Shown here: in pieces, positions 52,434 to 61,717 of the stretch
Layout of the letters: every line of letters starts with the position of its first letter
Numbering within the stretch: position 1 is the first letter of the stretch
Origin: Levilactobacillus wangkuiensis
Lineage (GTDB): Bacteria > Bacillota > Bacilli > Lactobacillales > Lactobacillaceae
Length of the DNA: 64,000 nt
NCBI RefSeq assembly: GCF_016861605.1
Contig: NZ_BOLM01000007.1
Location: forward strand, 62,001 to 126,000
Reading direction: 5' to 3'
Notes under the pieces: generated by a model
The model's database searches: none
What the model was told of the DNA's origin: nothing
What the model saw: the letters and a program-made list of their open reading frames with translations, nothing else
Made by a program: the position numbers and the translations under genes

Positions 52434-52462
52434 ATTAAACACTTGCCAGCGATAGTTGTCAA
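52434..52462 (-). promoter_or_regulatory. Promoter of the thrS T-box transcript
   Basis: Perfect TTGACA (52462-52457), 17-bp spacer, TTTAAT (52439-52434) on the minus strand, just ahead of the leader. Confidence 0.75.
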
Positions 52463-52519
52463 GGTTCCGCTGGAAAAAAATAAAAAAGGCAAGGCCACCG
52501 CCCTGCCTCAAAAAAATAT

Positions 52520-53446
52520 TTATTGTGGTCGCCGGTTCACACCGACCATCGTGATCTCCCGGGCCAGGAAGCGAATCCGTTGCATCAGCCGTTGGGCCTT
52601 CAAGGGTTCATCATCCCCGCGCGTGGAGATGCGCAAGTGTTCCTTCTCCAACTGTTCCATCGAGAAGTTGGAGCTAAAGAACGTCGGTAACTCTTCTTGC
52701 ATCCGGTATTCCAAAATAACGCCGAGCACATCGTCGCGCACCCAAGCAGACATGGCATCCGCCCCAATGTCATCGATCATTAAGACCGGTGACTTCTTGA
52801 GGGCGTCTAGTTTTTCCGCGACACCGTTTTGGGCAATCGCATTTTTCATTTCCACCGCAAAACTGGGGAAGTGAACTAACGTGGTGGAGAAGCCATCCGT
52901 TGCGAGTTGATTGGCAATGGCCGCTAGCAAATAGGTCTTGCCCACGCCAAAGCTCCCCTGCAAGTACAGGGCCTGGTGTCGCCGGTTAGGACTGGCTTCG
53001 TAGGCGTCGACAAAATCTAATGCTGCCATCAAGGCCTCGGCTCGATCGGAGTCCTGGTCAAAGTTTTTAAAGTCGGCCTCGCGAATGCTCTTGGGCATGG
53101 CAATCGACTTGACCCGTTGCCGCAATTGCTGTTGCGCCTGCTTCTCCTGGGTCGCCTTGGTGGGCACGTAGGCCACGTCGATCAGGTGGTTGGACACGAT
53201 GAGCTGGGGTTCATACCCCGCCGCAAAGGTCGTACCGCCATTTGCTAACTTTTCCCGTTCGCTGACAAATTCATAGAGTTTGGCCGCCGAACGCGTCATC
53301 ACGTCCTCCGCCAGCTCCTCTTTGTGGGCCTGGTAAAAGGCCGTCACGGTTGGATCGTCATAGACTTTGGCCATCAGTTGCCGGTAGTTATCGTTTAAAT
53401 GCCGTTGATTCATCAGGTGTTGCATGGTTTTACTTAAATCTTCCAT
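52520..53446 (-). CDS. dnaI: Primosomal protein DnaI (helicase loader)
   Basis: Loads the replicative helicase at origins. The 308-residue AAA+ protein has an N-terminal helicase-binding part (about 1-130), Walker A GSFGVGKTYLLAAIA (about 165-179), Walker B VLMIDDIGADAMS, and sensor region FFSSNFSMEQLE. It follows dnaB with 3 bp between. The B. subtilis order dnaB-dnaI is preserved. Confidence 0.95.
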   Translation of the reverse strand: MEDLSKTMQHLMNQRHLNDNYRQLMAKVYDDPTVTAFYQAHKEELAEDVMTRSAAKLYEFVSEREKLANGGTTFAAGYEPQLIVSNHLIDVAYVPTKATQEKQAQQQLRQRVKSIAMPKSIREADFKNFDQDSDRAEALMAALDFVDAYEASPNRRHQALYLQGSFGVGKTYLLAAIANQLATDGFSTTLVHFPSFAVEMKNAIAQNGVAEKLDALKKSPVLMIDDIGADAMSAWVRDDVLGVILEYRMQEELPTFFSSNFSMEQLEKEHLRISTRGDDEPLKAQRLMQRIRFLAREITMVGVNRRPQ

Positions 53447-53449
53447 CGG

Positions 53450-54832
53450 TTAATCCTCCTTCCCATCCGCGGTGCGTTCCTGAAGCCGCGCAATGCGCTC
53501 TTGTAATTTCTGTTGTTGAGCTGGTGACAGCTTGGCCTGCGTCGTTTGCGGTTGGGCCTCAGCCGGCTTCTTCGCCCAGTCCGGTAGCGTCTCCTTGACC
53601 GTCGGCTGTCGGTTACGTGACCGCCGTGGCTTGCTGGCCGCCTGCTGGTGCTCGCGAATTTCCTTGATGGCCGCCTGGGGCGTTTGAATTTTCTTCATGC
53701 TCCAGTCATTGGCAATCGAATCCATGAGGGCCTTAGACAGCGTTGGCTTGTCCGAATCCACCAGCATGTGATAAATCAAGACGTTTAACACTGACTGCGG
53801 AAACAGCTGCCGACTGACCTGGTCGCGGATGATCCGCTGCTCGCCATCTGTGATGTAGCCCCCGCGTTTTTGCTTGATTGCCTGCAAAAATACCGCGGGC
53901 ACCGTGGTATTTGCCACCTTGATCAAGGCCTGTTCGGCGGAACTCAGGTGCTGATCTGTCGGTGCCTGGGCCAGTTCCGCGGCAGAAGGTGTCTGTTCGC
54001 TAGCCGCTGGTTGCGCCCGGTGCTGTTGCCCAAAGCTCTGCGCAATCACACGTTTGAACTGTTCGGGGTCAAATTGATTCGTTGCCAAATCCGTTGCTTC
54101 ACCCACGTACCGCGCCATGGTGACCTCATCCAGGCCGTACGTCGCGTGCTCCGTCAGCAATAGTTGACGTTGGCTCCGTAATGCCCGGGTGTCAATGAAT
54201 GAGTGCTCTAAGATATCGCCTAATAATTTAAAATCAAAATCATCATGACCGGTCGACTTCAGAGCTGGTGCGCCGGCATCGACAGGCAGTTCATCCCGTG
54301 TCGCCGTGATAGCGGCTGGCAGTTGCTTGAGCTCTTGCCCATCAACATGAAACACGTCCAAAAAGTTCTTGGTAATATCCACTTCATCCGCAGAATCAGT
54401 GGTCTGCGGCGTGTTGTGGGTGACCAGGGACCGGTAGACCTCTTCGCCGACCACCCCCAGTAGCTGAACGCTCAACAGATCATCGCGAAAGAAGTCTGCC
54501 GGCTGAAGCGGTGCGCGCAGCTCATAGACAAAGCTGGTCAACTCGTTAGTCGTCTTCACCTTAGTCGTCAGTAAGCCCGCGGCCTCCAGGCGTAACCGGG
54601 CCTCATAGAAATGAGCCAGGTCCATCCCCAATAGTCCCAGTAAAGTGGCGTGACGCTTATACGTCGCCCGTTCGGGGAGCCAAAAAAGGGCCGAGTAAAG
54701 CCCCGCGGCACTCGGTCCAATGATTGGCTGATAAAGTTGGGTCAACGTCTGCCAACTTTGATCCGTCAAGCGGTCCGCTAGCCGCACCAGGAATCCTGTT
54801 CGCGGTTTTAATTGATGCCAGGAATCCTCCAT
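53450..54832 (-). CDS. dnaB: Replication initiation and membrane attachment protein DnaB
   Basis: A 460-residue primosome protein of Firmicutes (not the helicase). The N-terminal DDBH1 part begins MEDSWHQLKPRTGFLV; a second DDBH2 domain is near 310-400 (QAIKQKRGGYITDGEQRIIRDQVS). The C-terminal tail is basic and low-complexity (SKPRRSRNRQ, QAKLSPAQQQKLQ). It lies between nrdR and dnaI, with a 3-bp gap on each side. Confidence 0.93.
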   Translation of the reverse strand: MEDSWHQLKPRTGFLVRLADRLTDQSWQTLTQLYQPIIGPSAAGLYSALFWLPERATYKRHATLLGLLGMDLAHFYEARLRLEAAGLLTTKVKTTNELTSFVYELRAPLQPADFFRDDLLSVQLLGVVGEEVYRSLVTHNTPQTTDSADEVDITKNFLDVFHVDGQELKQLPAAITATRDELPVDAGAPALKSTGHDDFDFKLLGDILEHSFIDTRALRSQRQLLLTEHATYGLDEVTMARYVGEATDLATNQFDPEQFKRVIAQSFGQQHRAQPAASEQTPSAAELAQAPTDQHLSSAEQALIKVANTTVPAVFLQAIKQKRGGYITDGEQRIIRDQVSRQLFPQSVLNVLIYHMLVDSDKPTLSKALMDSIANDWSMKKIQTPQAAIKEIREHQQAASKPRRSRNRQPTVKETLPDWAKKPAEAQPQTTQAKLSPAQQQKLQERIARLQERTADGKED

Positions 54833-54835
54833 GCG

Positions 54836-55354
54836 TTATTTCCCCTCACTTTGCCCCTGGTCCCCTGAATCTGGGTCAGAGTCCTGTTGGGCCTTTTGCT
54901 TATCCTTATCGAGCATGTCCTTCAACTCGTTAAAGAACACCCCGGTATCCTTGAATTGCCGGTAAACACTGGCAAAACGGATATAAGCGATTTCATCCAC
55001 ATCCACGAGCCGGTTCATCACGTATTCCCCAATCAATTGACTGGAAATTTCGTTGACCCCCAGCGCGCGAATTTTATTTTCAACTTCATCCACGATGTTG
55101 GTCATCACGTCCATCCCCACTGGTCGTTTCTCAGCGGAGCGGATGATGCCTCGTAGAATTTTCTCCCGGTTAAATTCCTCCCGGGTCCCGTTTTTCTTAA
55201 TTACCAACAGCGGCGTCACTTCAACGCGCTCAAACGTCGTGAACCGAAAACCACAGTTCTCGCACTCACGACGCCGACGAATCACGCGGCCGTCGTCGGT
55301 GGGCCGACTGTCGACGACCCGCGATCCATTATGATGACAGTGTGGACACTGCAT
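54836..55354 (-). CDS. nrdR: Transcriptional repressor NrdR
   Basis: Controls ribonucleotide reductase genes in response to ATP/dATP. The 172-residue protein has a zinc ribbon ([20 protein letters not shown] ... [15 protein letters not shown]) and an ATP-cone (about 50-140, [20 protein letters not shown]). The acidic tail ([11 protein letters not shown]) is longer than usual. Its start touches the coaE stop (1-bp overlap). Confidence 0.96.
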   Translation of the reverse strand: MQCPHCHHNGSRVVDSRPTDDGRVIRRRRECENCGFRFTTFERVEVTPLLVIKKNGTREEFNREKILRGIIRSAEKRPVGMDVMTNIVDEVENKIRALGVNEISSQLIGEYVMNRLVDVDEIAYIRFASVYRQFKDTGVFFNELKDMLDKDKQKAQQDSDPDSGDQGQSEGK

Positions 55355-55983
55355 TATTGGTCACCTCGTTTTAAATGGTTACTCTTGCCAAATTTATTGG
55401 CGTCAAGCCATTTTACCACTTGTTGACGCGTTTGGGCAATCGTGCCCCCGTTGTCAATGACCACCGTGGCCTGGGCAATCTTCTGGTCGATGGGCCATTG
55501 CCGGTCCATCCGGGCCTGGGCATCGGCCACCGATAACCCATCACGGGCCATTAGCCGTTGCCGCTGGGTCGTGGCATCGGTCGCCACGACCATCACGTGA
55601 TCGACCAAGTGAATCAGGTAGCCAACCTCAAAGAACGTGGGCGCATCAACGACTACCACGGAAACCTGCTGCGCGCGATAATCCGCCAGTTGCCGCTGAA
55701 TCTCGGCTTTGATCAGTGGCGTGGTAATGGCCTCGAGGCGGGCCAGTTCTTCCGGATGGGTAAACACCAACTGGCCCAACTTTTTCCGGTCCAGCCCCTC
55801 TGCGGTCAGGTAGTCCGCCCCAAAGGTCGTGCCAATCTGTGCGAGACCGGTCGACCCCGGTGCGACCACCTGACGGGCGATGATATCGGCATCGATCACG
55901 GGCAGGTCGGCTGCTCGTAGCCAGGCGCTCACGGTTGATTTGCCGGTCGCAATGCCCCCGGTCAGTCCCCAGACTTCAGTCAT
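55354..55983 (-). CDS. coaE: Dephospho-CoA kinase
   Basis: Last step of coenzyme A synthesis. The 209-residue protein has a P-loop [10 protein letters not shown] (8-17), [10 protein letters not shown] (substrate region) and [11 protein letters not shown]. It overlaps the mutM end by 8 bp and nrdR by 1 bp, within the block polA-mutM-coaE-nrdR-dnaB-dnaI conserved in Firmicutes. Confidence 0.95.
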   Translation of the reverse strand: MTEVWGLTGGIATGKSTVSAWLRAADLPVIDADIIARQVVAPGSTGLAQIGTTFGADYLTAEGLDRKKLGQLVFTHPEELARLEAITTPLIKAEIQRQLADYRAQQVSVVVVDAPTFFEVGYLIHLVDHVMVVATDATTQRQRLMARDGLSVADAQARMDRQWPIDQKIAQATVVIDNGGTIAQTRQQVVKWLDANKFGKSNHLKRGDQ

Positions 55984-56836
55984 CGGTCAACGCCTCCAAT
56001 GCTTCTAAGGGCACGGGCTGACAGTGCGGACAGTAGTGCGTGCCGCGCTGAGCAACCTTGATCTTCACGATTTCCGCACCGCACCGCTCACAGGGTTCCC
56101 CCTCACGCCCGTAGACGTGCAGGTGATTTTGAAACTGCCCCGCCTCGCCAAAGGCCGTCGAGAAGGAATGCACGGTCGTCCCATGCCCCTTGATGGCCTG
56201 TGCCAGTTCGTCAATGATGTTGCGACGCAGTGTGATTAGCTGGTCGGTGCTCAGCTCATCGGCTGGGGTCAACGGATTGATTTTTGACAGCCATAAGACC
56301 TCATCCACGTAGATGTTACCCAGGCCCGCAATTTTAGACTGGTCCAGCAGGAAGGGTTTGACCACCTTATGGGACTTGCCAAAAATTCGTTGCATGTAGG
56401 CCAACGTCAACGTCTCATCCGTGGGTTCCGGTCCCAGTTTTCCGAGGGATGGCAAGGCTGCCGCCTCGTCTCCCGTTGGGACTAACCGCATCCGGCCAAA
56501 CTTACGGGTGTCGTTGTACCGCAGCTCCCGGCCATCCGTCAGATAGAAGATGACGTGGGTGTGTTTGATCACGGGGCTCCCCTGGGGTTGGACATCGTAT
56601 TTTCCTTCCATCCGCAGGTGTGACACCATGGTCAAGTCGCCACTGAACCGAAACAACAGGTACTTGCCCCGCCGGTCGATACGTTCAATTTTTCTGCCAA
56701 TCAATTCCGCGGTAAAGACTTCCGCGTCAGGGGTGACCATCTTGCGGTAGAACACGTCGACATGGTCGATGGTTGCGCCCGCCACCAGGCTGATCAGCCC
56801 ACGCCGAACCGTTTCAACTTCAGGTAATTCTGGCAT
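55976..56836 (-). CDS. mutM: Formamidopyrimidine-DNA glycosylase (MutM/Fpg)
   Basis: Removes oxidised purines such as 8-oxoguanine and cuts the abasic site. The 286-residue protein has the N-terminal catalytic Pro in PELPEVETVRRGL, the helix-two-turn-helix IAGLGNIYVDEVLW, and a C-terminal zinc finger with CERCGAEI and CPHC. ATG 56836 follows AAAGGAGAG and puts the required Pro at position 2; the longer frame to 56875 is ruled out by this. Confidence 0.96.
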   Translation of the reverse strand: MPELPEVETVRRGLISLVAGATIDHVDVFYRKMVTPDAEVFTAELIGRKIERIDRRGKYLLFRFSGDLTMVSHLRMEGKYDVQPQGSPVIKHTHVIFYLTDGRELRYNDTRKFGRMRLVPTGDEAAALPSLGKLGPEPTDETLTLAYMQRIFGKSHKVVKPFLLDQSKIAGLGNIYVDEVLWLSKINPLTPADELSTDQLITLRRNIIDELAQAIKGHGTTVHSFSTAFGEAGQFQNHLHVYGREGEPCERCGAEIVKIKVAQRGTHYCPHCQPVPLEALEALTDD

Positions 56837-56856
56837 AACCGTCTCTCCTTTTGCCG

Positions 56857-59517
56857 CTACTTGGCGTTGTACCAAGTCGGTCCGAAATGACTTTCCACCT
56901 TCAACGGGATCTCGAGGTCAACGGCAGAATCCATGACACTTGGCACCAGTTTCTCTAGCGTTTCAATCTCATCGGCTGGTGCCTCAAAGATCAGTTCATC
57001 GTGCACTTGTAAGAGCATGGTGGCCTGTAAGTCCTTGACCGCGTCTTCCATCCGAATCATGGCAATCTTAATGATATCCGCCGCGCTCCCTTGGATTGGC
57101 GTGTTCATCGCCGTCCGTTCAGCGAAGGACCGTTGGTTAAAGTTACGGGAGTTGATGTCTGGCAAATACCGCCGACGATGGGCAATCGTTTCCACGAAGC
57201 CCTGTTCCTTAGCCTGCTGCACCATCCGGTCCATGTAGGACTTAACGCCAGGATATTCTTCGAAGTAGGTGTCGATAAAGTTCTTGGCCTGCTTCCGGGT
57301 GATGCCAATGTTTTGCGACAAGCCAAAGTCACTGATGCCGTAAACGATTCCGAAGTTGACCGCTTTGGCCTGCCGCCGAATGTTTGGCGTGACCTCTTCG
57401 TCGGGCCCCATCTTAAAGATTCGCCGGGCGGTCGCCGCGTGAATGTCTTCACCCTCACGGAAGGCTTCCTGCATGTTGGCGTCATGACTCATATGCGCCA
57501 GGACCCGCAGTTCAATTTGTGAGTAGTCAGACGAGAAAATCTGCCAGCCCGGATGACGCGGAACAAAGGCCTTCCGAATCGCACGACCCTCTTCGTTTCG
57601 GACCGGAATATTTTGCAAGTTCGGGTCCACGGAGGACAGCCGCCCAGTCTGCGTCAACGTCTGCAGGTAACGGGTGTGCACCTTGTGGTCGTCGGGATGA
57701 ATCACCTTGAGCAGACCCTCGACGTAGGTGGACTGAATCTTAGAAATCTTGCGGTATTTCAAAATATTCTCCGCAATTGGCGCTTCTGCGGCGAGCTTTT
57801 CCAGGACCCCAACCGCCGTCGAGTATCCCGTCTTGGTCTTTTTAATCGGTGGCAAACCCATCTTTTCAAACAGAATGTGGCCCAGTTGCTTAGGTGAACC
57901 AATGTTAAATTCTTCACCGGCCTCGTTGTAAATGGTCTGTTCGATTTCAGCGAGTTGTTCGGTAAACTTGCTGCCCATGGCTTCCAGTTCACTGGCTTCA
58001 ACCGTGATCCCGGCAATTTCCATGCGGGCCAGGACAAAGGCCATTGGCAGTTCGATCTCGCGATAGAGTTGTGTCTGTTCATTGGCGTCCAAATCTTTAA
58101 TCAGCTCGGGACGGAGATTCTCGATAGCCCGCGCCTTACGTGCCAGGTGAGAGAAGAAGTCGACGTCATCGGCCGGAATGGCTTCCTTGGCACCCTTACC
58201 GTAGACATCCTCATCCGTCGCCACCTGGTGATAGCCGTGTTCCATGGCCACACGACCCAGGTCGTTGCTGTTGTCATAGGTATTCAACAGGTACGAGGCA
58301 ATCAGCAGGTCACAGTCGACCCCGGCCAGCGTAATGTTCAACCGGTTCAAGGCCACGTAGGTCCGCTTGGCGTCAAAGACCTGCTTAGCCACGTCTGCGG
58401 ATTCCAGCAATCCCTTGAGTGGGGCCTGTTGCAGGAGGCTCACGTCACGGCTCACGTACCAGTGGTCTTCATGACCAATCACAAACCCCGCCATTTCGGC
58501 CAAATGGTAGTTGTCACCCAGCATTTCCAGATAGAATTCACACCCGTCGGCAAAGGTTGGCAAGGTGTTCAGGTTATCGGCCTTCAACACCGTGAAATCA
58601 ACGTCCTTCAGACCTGGTGTCGCCGTTGGGGTTTCCCCATCGATCTGCATTTTGCTCAGGAATTGGTTAAAGTTCATCCGTTGATAGAATTCGACCAATT
58701 TTTCTTGGTCATCGCCTTCATAAACTAGGTTTTCCACTTGCTTTTCAACGGGGGCATCCCGCAGAATCGTCGCCAATTTCTTAGATAGCAAGGCTTCTTC
58801 GTGGTCGGCCACCAGGTGTTCCTTTAACTTTTTCGCAGTGATTTCGTCAATATGGTCATAGAGGTTCTCAATGCTGCCGTATTTACCAATCAGGTCAACG
58901 GCACGCTTAGGCCCCACGCCGGTCACCCCAGGATAGTTGTCGGAGTTGTCCCCTTGTAACCCTTTAATATCAATGATCTGTTCGGGCGTCACACCCATTT
59001 TCTCTTTGACGTAGGCCGGCGTGTAGTGCTCAATGTCACTGACCCCTTTTCTAGAAATGGAGACCGTGGTGTGGTCATCGGCCAGCTGGGTCAAATCGCG
59101 GTCCCCGGTGACGATGGTCGTGGTGAAGCCGTTGTCCTCGGCTTGCTTAGCCAGGGTCCCGATGATGTCATCGGCTTCGTAGTCGGGCAGCTCGTAAGTC
59201 TGAATGCCCCGAGCGGCCAACAATTCCTTCACATAGGGAAATTGTTCGGAAAGTTCCGGTGCCGTCTTGGCCCGGCCACCCTTGTAATCGTCATACATTC
59301 TGGTCCGAAATGTCTTCTTGCCGGCATCAAACGCCACTAACGCGTGGGTTGGTTTGACCGTATCCAGCATGGTTTCCAACATCGTATTGAACCCGTAAAT
59401 GGCGTTGGTGTGCAGGCCTTCGCTGTTGGTGAACTTGCCTAAAGCCGTGTACAACGCGAAGAAGGCCTTAAACGTGACACTGTTACCATCAATTAATAAT
59501 AATCGTTTTTCCGCCAT
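56857..59517 (-). CDS. polA: DNA polymerase I
   Basis: Gap filling and primer removal. The 886-residue protein has a 5'-3' exonuclease domain (about 1-290, LLLIDGNSVTFKAFFAL, GDRDLTQL), a decayed 3'-5' exonuclease domain (about 300-470) and the polymerase domain (motif A SSDYSQIELRVLAHMS, motif B RRQAKAVNFGIVYG, motif C LLQVHDELIFEAP). Where proofreading enzymes have DxE, this one reads CEFYLEML, so proofreading is probably lost, as in Bacillus PolA. It heads the block with mutM 20 bp downstream. Confidence 0.97.
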   Translation of the reverse strand: MAEKRLLLIDGNSVTFKAFFALYTALGKFTNSEGLHTNAIYGFNTMLETMLDTVKPTHALVAFDAGKKTFRTRMYDDYKGGRAKTAPELSEQFPYVKELLAARGIQTYELPDYEADDIIGTLAKQAEDNGFTTTIVTGDRDLTQLADDHTTVSISRKGVSDIEHYTPAYVKEKMGVTPEQIIDIKGLQGDNSDNYPGVTGVGPKRAVDLIGKYGSIENLYDHIDEITAKKLKEHLVADHEEALLSKKLATILRDAPVEKQVENLVYEGDDQEKLVEFYQRMNFNQFLSKMQIDGETPTATPGLKDVDFTVLKADNLNTLPTFADGCEFYLEMLGDNYHLAEMAGFVIGHEDHWYVSRDVSLLQQAPLKGLLESADVAKQVFDAKRTYVALNRLNITLAGVDCDLLIASYLLNTYDNSNDLGRVAMEHGYHQVATDEDVYGKGAKEAIPADDVDFFSHLARKARAIENLRPELIKDLDANEQTQLYREIELPMAFVLARMEIAGITVEASELEAMGSKFTEQLAEIEQTIYNEAGEEFNIGSPKQLGHILFEKMGLPPIKKTKTGYSTAVGVLEKLAAEAPIAENILKYRKISKIQSTYVEGLLKVIHPDDHKVHTRYLQTLTQTGRLSSVDPNLQNIPVRNEEGRAIRKAFVPRHPGWQIFSSDYSQIELRVLAHMSHDANMQEAFREGEDIHAATARRIFKMGPDEEVTPNIRRQAKAVNFGIVYGISDFGLSQNIGITRKQAKNFIDTYFEEYPGVKSYMDRMVQQAKEQGFVETIAHRRRYLPDINSRNFNQRSFAERTAMNTPIQGSAADIIKIAMIRMEDAVKDLQATMLLQVHDELIFEAPADEIETLEKLVPSVMDSAVDLEIPLKVESHFGPTWYNAK

Positions 59518-59715
59518 GTTACGCTCCTTTCGAGCAACGGTCAGCCGCGCTCGAGTATTCTGTGTCTATTTTACCAAACATTAGGGCAAACCCGAAACGA
59601 AATCTAGCGAAACTGGTTGGTCGGAGCCGATTACTTTCAGACAAACTGAATTCTGAATCAAGTCATCGTAAGTAATCGCCTATCCATCTCTGAGCTAACC
59701 AAAATTAACCTAGTA

Positions 59716-59758
59716 TCGAGGTGGGACCTGTCTCTCAGGTTGAAACCATTCCCACAAG
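59716..59758 (+). repeat. Fragment of type A repeat
   Basis: CGAGGTGGGACCTGTCTCTC followed by AGGTTGAAACCATTCCCACA matches the third hairpin region of full copies (GAGGTGGAAGCCCGCCTCTC, AGGCTGGAACCGACCCCACA). Nothing of the rest is present. Confidence 0.55.
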
Positions 59759-59794
59759 AAATTGCATAAGTCCACCTCAAAACAACCACGAAGA

Positions 59795-60025
59795 GAGTGG
59801 AAATGCGTGGTCCATGTCAGTGATCAGAGGCGGATCAAGGTGCCCGGCTGTGTCGATGGTCTTGGCTGGAGTTCTTTTCCAGCCTAGTCCATGGGACATC
59901 CTTTGAGACCGCCCCTCAGGCTCAAAGTTGAGGTGAAAGCCCGCCTTATGGCTGGAACCGCCCCCACAGCAGGGCACCTTGAATCCGCCGCCGGGAACGA
60001 AAACAAGTCCACCCCATTTTCACGA
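59795..60025 (+). repeat. Dispersed structured repeat, type A, copy A8
   Basis: The clearest inner stem: 59829-59852 (GGCGGATCAAGGTGCCCGGC...) pairs with 59965-59989 (...GGGCACCTTGAATCCGCC) over about 24 positions with a single mismatch and one bulged base. The outer stem is GTGGAAATGCGTGG with CCACCCCATTTTCAC. Hairpins GGCTGGA/TCCAGCC and CTTTGAG/CTCAAAG are intact. Confidence 0.85.
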
Positions 60026-60029
60026 CAAA

Positions 60030-60063
60030 AGAAAAAGCACTGGCTGAATTTGCCAGTGCTCCC
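60030..60063 (-). terminator. Terminator of the Bax-inhibitor gene
   Basis: AGCACTGGC (60036-60044) pairs with GCCAGTGCT (60052-60060), followed on the minus strand by TTTTTC. Confidence 0.92.
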
Positions 60064-60073
60064 GTCAGTAACC

Positions 60074-60778
60074 TTAGTCGTTGTTCCCACCAAAGATACC
60101 GAAGATTTGTAAGAGTTGTAAGAATAAGTTAACGAAGTCCAAGTACAGTTGTAAGGCCCCGTTGACGGCCAACCCAGTCGTAGAAACTTGATCACCGTAT
60201 TGCAGGTACATCTTTTGCATCCGTTGCGTATCCCAAGCGGTTAAGACCGCAAAGATGATGACGGCAACGAAGGAGAAGATTAAGGAAGCCAGTGGCAAAC
60301 GTAAGAACATGTTCACAACCATCGCCACGATCAACCCAATCAAAGCACCGGTTGCCTGTGTCCCAATCTTGGTTAAGTCGCGCTTGGTAAAGGCCCCAAT
60401 CCCCGCCATGGTAATGAAGATAGCGGCACTAGAAACGAAGGCGGCGGTCATGGTTGCCGGCGTATAGATCAGTGCGTACAAGGAAATCACACCACCCGTA
60501 ACGACTGCGTAAACGAACAACCCAACTAAGGCGACAATTGGCCGTTTCATGGACTGCCCACTAATCACGAATGGTAAGATGAACCAGACAATTAGCGGAA
60601 TCCAAAGACTGCCACCACGCAGGTTACTGAGTTGTGAAGCCATGGGGGTCATCATGAATGCCGTCACAGCAGAGACCAACACGGCCGCACCCATCCAGCC
60701 AAACATTTTAGTCATGAAGCTGTTGAGGCCGACCTCAGTGTTCACTGTCGTCCGGGGTTGCTGATCATAGTTGTTCAT
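60074..60778 (-). CDS. Bax inhibitor-1 (YetJ/TMBIM) family membrane protein
   Basis: A 234-residue protein with seven hydrophobic helices (for example FGWMGAAVLVSAVTAFMM and LASLIFSFVAVIIFAVLTAWDTQRMQKMY). The end of the family has two Asp in the last helices (TAWDTQ and YLDFVNLFL) that control pH-dependent calcium leak in B. subtilis YetJ. ATG 60778 has AAGGAG upstream. It is a single gene with its own terminator. Confidence 0.93.
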   Translation of the reverse strand: MNNYDQQPRTTVNTEVGLNSFMTKMFGWMGAAVLVSAVTAFMMTPMASQLSNLRGGSLWIPLIVWFILPFVISGQSMKRPIVALVGLFVYAVVTGGVISLYALIYTPATMTAAFVSSAAIFITMAGIGAFTKRDLTKIGTQATGALIGLIVAMVVNMFLRLPLASLIFSFVAVIIFAVLTAWDTQRMQKMYLQYGDQVSTTGLAVNGALQLYLDFVNLFLQLLQIFGIFGGNND

Positions 60779-60847
60779 TGAAACGCTCCTTCTTTTTTCA
60801 AATCAATTCCCGGCTTAGTCAACCACCATTGGCCGACCAGTTGCGGG

Positions 60848-60860
60848 TTATTAGAATACA
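60848..60860 (-). promoter_or_regulatory. Promoter-like word shared by the Bax-inhibitor and pnuC genes
   Basis: TGTATTCTAATAA on the minus strand; the same 13 bases occur at 61730-61718 upstream of pnuC. TATTCT could be the -10 element, with TTTACT about 18 bp upstream as -35. Confidence 0.4.
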
Positions 60861-60933
60861 TTTTACCAAATCTAATAGTAAACACAAGTAATGTGTTCAG
60901 ATTTTAAAGGACGTCACCAACTATGACTCCCCG

Positions 60934-61677
60934 TTACTTAGTCGTTGATTGACCGGCACCACCCTCGTTGTCCGCTTCGCCACTCGCCCAGACCTTGTTG
61001 GCGTAAACCGCGTTGAAGAGTAGAGCGATTTGTAAGGCCACCTGTGACAGGTTGGCACCCAGCGTCCCGACGTTGGTGGCACCCGTCATGATCTGGAAGG
61101 TTAAGATTCCCCAGTAGGCGACGTTGACCACGTTGACCACGATCCACAGCGACCAGTTTTCCTTGAACTTTAAGATGTAAAGCAACTGTGCAATCAAACT
61201 CACCACGAAGTTCACGGAATCAAAGTAAGGTAGTTGTCCGTGTAATAAGGACAGCACCAACCATCCGGCCGCCCAAGCTGCAAAGGCCGCCGCAAAGATC
61301 CAGTTTCGAGTTGATTTCTTAAATGACCGTGTGGCCTCGTCATGGCCCCACATGTACCAGCCGATGGGTTGCGAAATAACATAAATAATATCCATAGCAA
61401 ATGACCCATACGCGTGGCTGATCCAAGCGACGTACGTCATGGCGACACATTGAATGAAGCCAAAGATAAACGAAATCTTACGGCCCTTCATCCCGTAGAC
61501 CAGGCACAAGACGCCCCCAATCCCGGAAATCATTCCAATGATGCTATCGGGAACGATCGCGTAGACCACGACCTGTAACAAAAGCAAAATCGACACGTAA
61601 ATCATTTCAAACTTTTTCCAGTTGGTAAATAACTGATTGTACCACCAATTGTGTTGCGTTGCTGTATTCACTTGCAT
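60934..61677 (-). CDS. pnuC: Nicotinamide riboside transporter PnuC
   Basis: Takes up nicotinamide riboside (vitamin B3) by facilitated diffusion. This 247-residue protein has seven to eight hydrophobic helices with WISHAYGSFAMDIIYVISQPIGWYMW, the substrate-binding signature (W and Q/N residues), and NWSLWIVVNVVNVAYW. ATG 61677 is close to GGGGAG (3 bases); GTG 61671, six bases further, is a possible alternative. Together with nadD it points to NAD made by salvage. Confidence 0.92.
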   Translation of the reverse strand: MQVNTATQHNWWYNQLFTNWKKFEMIYVSILLLLQVVVYAIVPDSIIGMISGIGGVLCLVYGMKGRKISFIFGFIQCVAMTYVAWISHAYGSFAMDIIYVISQPIGWYMWGHDEATRSFKKSTRNWIFAAAFAAWAAGWLVLSLLHGQLPYFDSVNFVVSLIAQLLYILKFKENWSLWIVVNVVNVAYWGILTFQIMTGATNVGTLGANLSQVALQIALLFNAVYANKVWASGEADNEGGAGQSTTK

Positions 61678-61717
61678 TCTCTCCCCAAAATAAATTGGAC
61701 TCCCCTGAGCCCTTAAT

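Larger units (their letters stand above)
59518..60073. other. Gene-free spacer with repeat fragment and copy A8
   Basis: No supported gene between polA and the Bax-inhibitor gene. It contains a truncated piece of a type A repeat (59716-59758) and the full copy A8. Confidence 0.6.
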
